A stretch of DNA of 64,000 bases from Mantis religiosa (Eukaryota > Arthropoda > Insecta > Mantodea > Mantidae), in the NCBI GenBank assembly GCA_030765055.1, contig CM060950.1, positions 276,148,975-276,212,974 of the forward strand, in the 5' to 3' direction. Under the pieces are notes generated by a model, which was given only the letters and a program-made list of their open reading frames with translations, was not told where the DNA came from and made no database searches. Within the stretch, counting starts at the first letter, position 1. Every line of letters starts with the position of its first letter. Shown here one piece after another: positions 55,513 through 64,000 of the stretch. The translations under genes were made by a program, and so were the position numbers.

Positions 55513-57548
55513 TATGATAATGCCCTTAAGGGAATTTTTAGGCAGAGCTTTGGTATACAAACACACAGTCCTAAAAGTTCTCTTAAATCCCATCTTTGTA
55601 ATTGTTGGTTCGTCATATCTTTGTACCATGGTAGCGTATTGGGGTATTTGCTGGCGAGCGGCTGAAACTTACATATTCAGTTATCTACAAACATTTTTAC
55701 ATTGTATATCATACACACATACAAATATAACACTTACAAAACTGTTTACTACCATGGAAATTTATATGGTTTGTGTTTCCCTTCACTAAAGGTATTTTAC
55801 CTCTTATCCGTTCTTTCCTCTTTCCCTGTGTTGTTAGTTCATTGTTCTTAACGTTCTTTGTCTAACAAAGGGAAATGGTCAGCTGTTCGAGGTTGCAGGT
55901 AGACAACTATTTTTTTTTTTTTTTTCCTTTGACTTGCTGAATACAAGAACATGTCCACTTACAACAGAAAAAAGACTTACTAGACGTAATTATACCAAGA
56001 AATATTTATAAAAGCATTCTACTATGCAATTACTTCATAGTTGTGTCTTTAGGCATTTATGGTTACACACTATCTGCTTTCACTTATCGGTTTTCACACA
56101 TATCATATGTTATTTACTACACATTGTTCCAATATTCACTGTCTTTTTCTTTTGTGATGTTACAATCTGTTTTCATACATATCATCACAGTTTTCACATC
56201 TATCCTTATGGCATTTAACACACATTGTTCCCATGTTCATGGTTAATTTTCCCTTTTTTTTTTACAACACATACTTTATATATATGTTTTTTTACAAATA
56301 TTTTAATTTTTTTAGCGAACGTCTAATCATTTCACTAAACTCACAAGACACACAAAACTTCGGTTACACTACTACCTTCATTAGTATTCCTAGAATCCCA
56401 TCCACTTTGTTCATAATCATTTTCTTATGGGGAATTAAATAAAAAGAAACAGTACTTATTTTATATATGTCCAATGACTGATTCTACTTATATGCAGCCT
56501 CTTTTTTTTAACTTTACTTCACTTAAGGTATATTTAACTAATCCTATTAAGCAAATGTACCCAACTTCTTCAGCATGCATACAATGCAATACAACTTGCA
56601 CTTTACACATGCTTTACTTTTGGTGCTTCCTTGACTGGGCGTCAAGATGTGATGTTATATTTGCCTAATATTTTCCCTGTTCTTTTGTCCTGCGACTTAT
56701 AGGTTCTATCTCCCACACAACCCACTATCTCTATGGGACCTTTCCATAGTAGATTTAACGTTTTGTTTTATTAAGGAAGACCTGTCATAATTCCTGACCA
56801 AGACTCTGTCTCCGAGTTTGGGTTCCCAGGTACGTACACATCTGGTTGCCTTCTCCTTTCTTTTGTTGATTCTGTTCCTTATTCACTTGAATGCACTCTG
56901 CATTCTTTGAGCCTTGGTTTCCTCAATAATAGGTAGGGATTTCGGAATATTTTTCATAATATTTTCGGGTGACTGTCAGGTCATTAATTGAATGGGCGTG
57001 TATCCATGATTCAGATTAATGGGGTTATTCATCACCCACTCAATGTAGGGTAGGTATTCAGGCCATTTGAGTGTTTTATGTGGCACAATACCCTCAAATA
57101 TGTATTTAAATCTCTCATTACTCTTTCTGTCGGATTACTTTGTGGATGATAAGGACTTACATAGTATAGTCTCAAGTTGGCTTCTTTAAGAGAGTTAACG
57201 AATTTATGTCCCCTATGTACTGTGGCATGGTCGAGTAAAATAACATCCATTTTCCCGTATAGTGGAATGTACTCTTTGGCGATTTTGCTCGCGCAGTTGG
57301 TGCTAGTCAGTCTTTTCAATGGGTACAGGGCCACAAATTTTGTCATTACATATATATATATATAAAACAAATAAATATCTTAATCCCGCCCTTCCTATTG
57401 GGAGAGGCCATGTTCATCAATTACTACTAGTTTAAGCGGTGAATCCCTAAATACGGCCAAGGGTGGTCTATCAAATTTAACATTTAGCGGTTTTTCCTTC
57501 TGACAAACCTCACAGGTAGCTATCAGCTTTCGGGCCTTTCTTCCTTAT

Positions 57549-58037
57549 TGTGACTTTGTGGGTTCGTGAAATTAAAAGTCCAATTGCACAAACTCCAAAT
57601 GTTCTTTATTTCCACCGAAGTACAGTTGGAACACTTGCCGATTACACAGAATTACGTAGCGCACACAATTACAATTCGCCAATTCGTCTGTCACAGGTCC
57701 ACACTACACTCACAATTACGTACAATTCCTCTGATACATGTACACAGTCTTCCAGTCCGTTCACTAGCACGGTGCTCCTCACGCTGCTCGCCAAGAACTG
57801 ACTCGACTTGCCCACTGCAGGCCTTACTTAGGAAGATCGCTGTTTCTGGAAGGTTCGCGGCTCGCACAATTATCCCGATATTTCCAGACATCAAGGGGAG
57901 GGGAAAGAGATGGTACGGTGGCTTTCTAACCATCCCCTCAGTCAGTGCCACAGAGATAAATGGGTAGGCGTGGTCTGAACGGTTCCTGTCCCCTACCCAG
58001 CTGCCAGTTGGTCCTGCCTTCCGTTAATTGGGTGACA
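57549..58037 (-). repeat. Solo gypsy LTR inside gypsy-3
   Basis: 489 bp, starting TGTGACTTTGTGGGTTCGTG and ending GGGTGACA, with a perfect 4-bp duplication TTAT (57545-57548 and 58038-58041). Its U5 side matches the solo LTR at 15090 and gypsy-1. It splits the HHCC zinc finger of the gypsy-3 integrase. Confidence 0.9.
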
Positions 58038-59084
58038 TTATTTTGGTATGAACAAATGTTCGGAGAACGTCAGGCAAGTTCTTTCTACTCCTGTGTGGAT
58101 CAGTGCTACATGGTACGCTTCTATCACTAACTCTTCTAGTGCGGCTGGTATGTATGCTTTCCATGCTAGAACAGGTTTGCCAACTAGCTTGTACACTTCT
58201 CCTTCCAATTTTCCAAATTTTCCGGTATTACCCGGTTCAATTGGGTGTATCTTCTCCCACATTTTAGCCAGTTTGCTATCTTTTAGCTGGTATTTCTGTA
58301 ATTGCTGTAATTTATTCGCCACACAGTTATCTAATTAAGTCCAATTTCAATATGCTGACCTCTCCTTGCGTATTACCTATCGTTTCCGGGAGATTTTCTC
58401 CTACATTGGCTCTTGACAATAAATCACTAAATATGTGCAGCTGCCCTGGATGTGTTTGATATCTATTTGGTAAGCCATTATCTTATGAATGTATCAGGAT
58501 ATCTTACTACTTGTCAATTTGCAACTTTTCATGAGACACTCACATGGTCAGAATATATTAGGGTCTTTCTGTTATATATATATATAGTGTCTAAATTTCT
58601 GAATGACGAAGAATATAGCTCAAATTTCTTGTTCAGTCACACAGGCGATGCGTTCAGTACGGTTCAATGACCTCGACGCCGTCGCTATTACGTGCAATTC
58701 GTCATTTTGGAATCTTTGCACCAATACACATCCGTAAGCTACCATAGATGTATCTGTGCATATTAGGAATGGTAGCTCCATTCGTGGACGCGTCAAAAGT
58801 ATTGAGTTGCTAAAGAAGTTTTGTTAATCGTTGGAAGGCTTCCAACATCTCATTAATCTTGTCAGCTATTGCATCCCTTACAGCCAGTGGTATCATTCGG
58901 CATTTATGTCGAGTCATCGGCATTTCGGCTATTTCGAAAGAGTAATGATAATTATTACACTTCCCAGTTCATTTTGTAAACACACCTCTGTGTGTCACTA
59001 TTATATTGTATAATCTCTCCCTCTGTATTTTAGAAAGTGCAGTGGTCTGCCTTACACATCCCGCTACCTGTTCTGGAAACAACC

Positions 59085-59466
59085 CCCTTACCCCCCCCAC
59101 CCCCCACCCCAGGTAGGTACGGGTTTGGCGCACCCGGGGTCCCTAGCCAACAGTCTCCCTCGTGTGGGCTCCTCTTCGTGGTTGAGGGAGACGGTCAACA
59201 GGCCCACCCACGTGTAGGCCGTGCGTGGAGACCCGTGGAGAAGGTTTTTAGAATCTTTTCTGGTTTGGGGTTTGGGATTTGGTGAACGAGGTTTTTGGTA
59301 GGTTTTGATTGATATTTTTTATGTACGTGTATTTTTAATAGGTTTTGTTACACTTGTATAGTTTTTGGAAAATTTTATATCTGGCTTTTGCCATGACTAG
59401 TTTTTTAAAGGGTGCTGATGACCGCCGTAGTTGAGCGCCCTTATATATATCTCATCATCATCATCA
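59085..59466 (+). mobile_element. SINE-like retroposon with (TCA)n tail
   Basis: 382 bp flanked by TGGAAACAACC (59074-59084 and 59467-59477). It has a GC-rich head starting with C-runs and CACCCGGGGTCCC, a T/G-rich body, and a 3' part GGGTGCTGATGACCGCCGTA followed by TATATATATC(TCA)n. No ORF has family resemblance. The tail resembles those of RTE-like retroposons of arthropods (recalled, not searched). Confidence 0.8.
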
Positions 59467-60364
59467 TGGAAACAACCTTTCCTTTCTTCTGGTACACTGT
59501 TCACTTTCGTCGTATACAACTGTGCTCATTATGCCGTCAGCTGTCTCCTCATATTGGTCAACACACCCTTCTGTGTTTTGTACACTCTGCAACATTAACC
59601 TAATGATTTCATCACACTCTTCCAGATTTATCGACTCAACGAAAAACTCCTCCTGTACTAAATTCTCTTGCTCAGACAGACAAACCTGTTCTTCCACACG
59701 TACAGAGGTAAATGCTATACTAGTAGTTATTCCAAACATCCTAAATGTCACCTGTGACTTCTCATAGTCGATAATAGAATACGGGGAGTTCAATAAGTCA
59801 CTTCCTATAATGATGTCTGCAGCTAATCCTTTCACTACAAAACATATGAATTCTAACTCATAACCAATTAACTTTGTATTTATCAACACTTGCCGAGAAA
59901 TTCTTTGTTTTGCCTTACTTATGGCACGACTGCATACTGCATTTTTGCCTGGGAGCATTTGTAATTTCACATTCATGTTAATCAGCTGGTTCTATAAATT
60001 TTCGCTACATACAGTCACGGAGGATCCAGTATCCAGAATCATATGAACCAATACTCCGTATATATTACCTATAATTTTGGGAGCTTCCATAATTTCCTGA
60101 ATTACAGTTGTCTTTCATAGTTTGACAGTACTGTTTGTTTTTGTCTCCAATTTTGTCGTCTTGCTTTTTATAGGTGCGATTTGGTTTACATTTCTTTTAG
60201 ATTAGTATTTTCTTCATTTATGTTCCCTACGGTGTGTGTGAACTGGGAGGTCTCTAAGCAGGAAGAATGCGGGAACCTCATGCATCCTGGAATTAGTTTT
60301 CCGTTGGTGCCTGGGTTCGAATCTCACCTATGATTGTTTGTGAATCAGCGTAGCTCTGGGCTTT

Positions 60365-60475
60365 GCTATTCTCAACATATATGTTATTTATATTAGTTCT
60401 TATAATTACATTTATGTCTTTTGATATTAATTGATATGTTATGTCAATGTCTCTACCTGACAAGGACTGTATCGG
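60365..60475. repeat. Direct repeat copy 2 (about 112 bp)
   Basis: Matches 55400-55512. It is preceded by a tRNA-like B box GGGTTCGAATCTC (60310-60322), so it may be the body of a SINE. It could also be the remnant of long terminal repeats around gypsy-3. Confidence 0.65.
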
Positions 60476-60899
60476 GTATTTTATGGCCTGTCTTGGCGAG
60501 TCCATTCTTGAGCAGCCCCTCCAGCATAATCTTGACATAGCCTCTATACTACTACATCTATTCCATTAATTTATAGAAGGCTTTTTATGCTATAGATGCT
60601 CGCCTTCACAGAGGACGTACCAAATGTAGAGAGACAGCCTTTGCTCTCATAATTGACATCATACTACCCACATGATTTCACAAGACATGACTTGGTGCCT
60701 TAGACACATAAGATTCTACGTTATACCTTCCCTTATTGGGAAATGAATTTGAATAAATTATCATTTGATTCAAAGACATACATTATAATATATGCATATA
60801 TGTGGAAATAAAGTGATGCCTTTGAAACATCTCGGTTTGCCAAACTTCCCTATTATGAAGCTTCAAGCATTTTACTTCCATTTGTCAGTAAAACAGAAA

Positions 60900-61985
60900 C
60901 CATTTAATGGAAATTAATTTTTCTTCACACTAGCCATGTGTACGGCAAAGTTAGTGATTAAATTACAAAGCCTGAGGGCTCAATGGTTAAGAGCAACTGG
61001 ATGGAGACCGGCAGATCCTTGGTTCAAATTCTGGCCATGGTATTGAATTTTTCAGTCTGACTCTACTTATCAAACCTTGCAGTACATATAGTGTGGAAGA
61101 ACATTTAATTTCCATTAAACAACCTTAAGTACTTATAGTATAGTAAGTCGCCACAAAAGGTATCTCATTGTATATGAATCTCATAGTCGTTTACTGGAAA
61201 GGTACAAATAATTTGGAAGGTACAAATAATTTGGAAGGTTTAATGTCATGCTAGCCTTTTGCCATAGTAGTTCAATGTGTAAGAAACCGGGAGATCCATG
61301 GCTCAAATCCTGGCTATGGTATCGAATTTTTCAGTCTGACTCTACCTATCCAAACCATGCCCTACACATGATTAGTGTGGAAGAACAATTAATTTCCATT
61401 AATTAACCTAATAGTGGTTAAAATATGAAACCTGGGACTTAAGTACTTACAGCATAGTAAGTCGCCACAAAAGGCAAGTATCTCACTGTATATGAGATCT
61501 CCTAGAAGTTCACCAGGAAAAATACAAGTCAGTTGGAAGGTTTAATGTCATGCTGGTATGTTGTCATTGTAACTCAATGGTGAAGAGCAACCAAACAGAG
61601 ACCGGGAGATCTATGGTTCAAATGGCTATGGCATTGAATTGTTCAGTCTGACTCTACCTTTCCAAACCATGCCCTAAACAAGTGTAGTATGAAAGAATAA
61701 TTAATTTCCATTAATTGATTCGATAGTGGTCTAAACTATAAAGCCAGGGACTTAAAACTTACTTAAACTTAAGATGCCATTAAGGTAGTTGTCTCATGTA
61801 TATGAGAACTCCTAATGGTTACTGGAAAAAATGGAAGTCAGTTGGGGAATTTAATGTCATGCTGGCATATTGCCATAGAGCTCAGTGGTTAGAGCAACTG
61901 GACAGAAATTGGGAGATCCATGTTTAAAATCTCGGCTATGGCATTGAATTCTTTAGTCTGACACTACCTATAGAGAAAGCATTTG
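60900..61985 (+). repeat. Tandem array of about 300-bp SINE-like units
   Basis: The phrase TTCAGTCTGACTCTAC recurs near 61050, 61337, 61642 and (changed) 61950, about 290-307 bp apart. Each unit has an A-box-like AGCTCAGTGGTTAGAGCAAC and a B-box-like GGTTCAAATYCTGGC, then TTAATTTCCATTAA. There are about three and a half units head to tail. The SINEs at 44591 and 47940-48412 are single relatives. Confidence 0.8.
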
Positions 61986-62057
61986 TTTACCTCTTACTTC
62001 CATGTAAGACTCCCCATTAATGTGAAACTTTTTATGGCAACAAATTGAAATTTTTAA

Positions 62058-62570
62058 TATATCGAGATTTAACAGTATTGGAACACCACAGTGAAGCGAA
62101 AAATTATTAATTTTTAGATGAGTCATATTTATTACACATCTGCTTCACTTTCATACCTATTTTGAGGACATGTTTCGCAAATCATCGTTTGCATCTACGG
62201 CTCTTATGCGACTAAAGCTTGATCCAGTGGTGTGGGTAATTCTGGGGTTGCTGCTGCCATCTGTTGATTTAGTGATGAACTTAAATGTGGGATTCTCTTC
62301 TGGCGGGATTTCAAAGTTCATTAGTTGGTTTTTATGTTTTTCTATGTATATCCCCTCCCATATGACAAGTTCACTATGTTTTTGTACGTATTTTAGTAAT
62401 TCTGTGCTATCTTCAATTTCATGATTTTCAGACCAGAAATGAGCTGCTGTTGCGGACTTATCAATATTTTTGTATCTTAAGTGCCTGAAGTGTTCTTTCT
62501 TTCTAGTGCCTATGTTTCTTTTTGTCCTCCCTATGTAAAGACTGTGAAAAAATTTACATAGGGAGGAATG
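62058..62570 (-). mobile_element. Penelope-like copy A5 with short snap-back
   Basis: Minus-strand family A 3' end with the long tail (from 62064), coding remnants of the GIY-YIG C-terminus (open to 62424 on the shadow strand, stops on the coding strand) back to about 62541. There it turns into 28 bp of plus-strand PLE (GACTGTGAAAAAATTTACAT, 62541-62568). It is an inverted dimer with one very short arm. No target duplication seen. Confidence 0.75.
62164..62203 (-). ncRNA. Hammerhead-like core, PLE-A5 (variant)
   Basis: Same CCGUAGA variant as A2 and A3, with stem II, GAAA, ACAUGU and GAG/CUC present. Confidence 0.5.
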
Positions 62571-63169
62571 CTGTAAAAATGCATCATAAATACAATTCCG
62601 TATCTTCCGTATTTATTAAGTTATTTAAACGAAACAAAAACTGGTTTAAAACTCATTAAAGGCAGTATAAATCTATAGTAATAATAAAGTAGAGACTACA
62701 TTAATAAATTGTTGAAATTTCACTACTTTGTTTCACTGTAGCAAAAGCCATTCTTTGTGCCGAACGCGCCTAATATGTGAATCATTTTGTTTTGTGTGTA
62801 TACGAGCTATAGTATGTATGTATAGCTACGCAAGCGACTTCTCAGGTTCAAGTTTAGTTTATTTATGCTATACCAAGCGATAATCATACGAGAATATATT
62901 GCATTACACACTCACACACTGGAAAGAAAACTCTCTGTCAGCATCTGTTATTACAGTGTTTCTCAACCAAGGTTTCTAGTAGCCTTACGCAGCAGTTTTC
63001 GCTCTGTATTTTAGTTATTTATACTCTCTCTGTTTTCAGAGTGATTTCTTGTAGCTATCAAGAGCTAAATGAATGGCACATTTGAAATTGTTAAATTTCA
63101 ATGTTAACCATGGCTTAATTCCGTAATGTAACAAATAAATTAGCTTGGGTATGATGTGTACAGGCTTCT

Positions 63170-63740
63170 GATATTACTGTAGAAAATCTGGAAGATTTGC
63201 TTTACGATTATGAAGGAGATCTTTAGGACATACGTAGCAGTGATATGTGCTGGTCTACAGATGGCATGTTAGCTACTGCATTGTTTGGGGAAATGGCGGG
63301 TCAAATATGGGTGATGCGGATCAGCTATTACTAGCTATCCCTCTTTACGGAAAACAGTTAAATGGTAAAAAAAAAAAGTATTTTTATACCACTGGATGTA
63401 ACTATGCACAGTTGTTTAGTAATTTTCAGAGCTGTAAAAGACATTCGTCTACCTGTACTTGCGCGTATAAAGAGCTCGAAACCTAATTGAGTATTATAAT
63501 ACTCAGAGGCCTCTTTATACTAGGGGGTAGGAAATTCACCACGACGTCATCCCTCATACTTGAGAGAAAACACTTTCCTAAAAGTATACCACCCACAACC
63601 AAAAAACTTGTAACCATTTCGAAAATGTGTAGTGTGTTGCGCAAAAGAAGTTCGCAAGGAAACCAATATTATTTGGTGTGAATCTGCAGATGTGCCCTTG
63701 GGTGTTTATCCAGGTTTGGAGGTGTGCAATTCATAAAGAA
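63170..63740 (+). pseudogene. piggyBac transposase C-terminal relic
   Basis: Readable pieces in order: NMGDADQLLLAIPLYGKQ with GKKKKYFYTTGCNYAQLF (63305-63415), which follows the family pattern of MGGVD..L..Y.. RK..KWYKK.FF..LD. Next comes FLKSIPPTTKKLV then KMCSVLRKRSSQGNQYYL (63570-63675), and after a frameshift CESADVPLGVYPGLEVCNS (63680-63735). The last two match the Cys-rich end domain of piggyBac transposases, where most zinc-binding Cys/His are here mutated. The catalytic Asp region lies upstream and is lost or unrecognisable. Confidence 0.65.
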
Positions 63741-63860
63741 ACCTTTAAGGATACGTTTACATTCCTTATAGAACTAATTTAAATTTATTGTAAAATAGCA
63801 AGATTAAAATAATTGGCGTTAAATGAGCATTAAATGCATGTATGCGCAGGACGTCTATAC

Positions 63861-63928
63861 ACGTCCATATCGGTTTGGGGCATTTTAACTTGGACGTCAT
63901 ATGACGTCCATATCGGTGAAAGGGTTAA
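63861..63928. mobile_element. piggyBac-type right end and TTAA site
   Basis: The sequence ends GAAAGGGTTAA, the form expected at a piggyBac 3' end (terminal repeat AAAGGG next to target TTAA at 63925-63928). A subterminal repeat ACGTCCATATCGGT occurs twice (63861-63874 and 63904-63917). The left end was not found in the window. Confidence 0.6.
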
Positions 63929-64000
63929 GTCAAGGAATAATCAGAACACTGAGTATATGAAAACTTTAATCAAAAGTAAGCTGAATCCAGTAGAGTTGAA

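Larger units (their letters stand above)
56690..60080 (-). pseudogene. Degraded Ty3/gypsy pol (gypsy-3), RT core deleted
   Basis: Minus strand, from high to low coordinates. Protease: LDTGSSVTV near 60020-60050, then the ORF 59464-59976 with IIGSDLLNSPYSIIDYE. The start of RT follows (VRDAIADKINEML, near 58850-58890). From there the sequence jumps to an RNase H-like stretch (FQRLTKLL), so the whole RT palm is missing. Integrase zinc finger: HVALIHTGVERTCLTFSEHL (58038-58130), then CEVCQKE (57510-57530) on the far side of a solo LTR. Integrase core: ILLDHATVHRGHKFV and YHPQSNPTERVMRDL (57090-57270). C-terminus: LGDRVLVRNYDRSSL near 56770-56820. Not functional. Confidence 0.75.
47121..64000 (+). 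other. Patronin following intron, open at window end
   Basis: Sequence after the exon 4 donor. No exon continuing the phase could be recognised in 16.9 kb. Stretches without any feature I can support are 47121-47705, 52306-54340 (apart from small tandem repeats), 55513-56680, 60500-60900, 62571-63170 and 63929-64000. Confidence 0.55.

Noticed and set aside
47121..64000. A further Patronin exon
   Set aside because: I looked for Patronin-like, phase-compatible open stretches with flanking AG/GT. Nothing outside mobile elements was convincing.

Overview
This window looks like intronic DNA from an animal gene in a large, transposon-rich arthropod genome, most likely an insect with long introns. 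The evidence is GT-AG introns, AT-rich spacers, several intact and dead retrotransposon families, tRNA-derived SINEs and one 1000-base assembly gap. There is no prokaryotic feature. The only host gene I can support is a plus-strand Patronin/CAMSAP-like gene. Four of its exons lie at 472-599, 1415-1511, 7468-7742 and 46818-47120. Their splice phases agree from one exon to the next. The intron between the third and fourth exons is about 39 kb, and the intron after the fourth runs for at least 16.9 kb to the window end.

Almost everything else is nested mobile DNA. From 1.9 to 18.5 kb there are Penelope-like elements (PLEs) of at least six families, here called A to F. They contain a 5'-truncated LINE, a solo LTR and a dead IS630/Tc1-like (DDE_3) transposon. 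From 18.6 to 28.4 kb there is a jockey-type ORF1 relic, a complete but dead Ty3/gypsy element (gypsy-1, 21.2-27.3 kb) and a mariner relic. From 28.4 to 30.3 kb there is a hAT-like non-autonomous element that holds a 73-bp satellite. From about 30.5 to 43.9 kb lies an R1-like LINE on the minus strand, split by a PLE inverted dimer (34.1-37.0 kb) and by a second gypsy copy (gypsy-2, 37.4-43.1 kb). After exon 4 come PLE fragments, an I-type LINE, a degraded third gypsy element, tandem SINE-like repeats, a last PLE and the right end of a piggyBac relic.

The most striking system is the PLEs. Again and again they are inserted as inverted dimers: two copies of the same 3' end point outward, and the unit is flanked by a 9-15 bp target duplication. 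Some dimers are kilobases long and some are foldbacks of only 100-280 bp. The outward 3' ends of families A, B, C and D carry hammerhead-ribozyme-like cores. In families A and B this core overlaps the last codons of the reverse transcriptase/GIY-YIG ORF. Together these point to copying by the PLE enzyme from both ends of a staggered break, with self-processing RNA ends. This mechanism is my inference. The inverted structure, the target duplications, the ribozyme motifs and an empty-site copy can all be read directly from the sequence.
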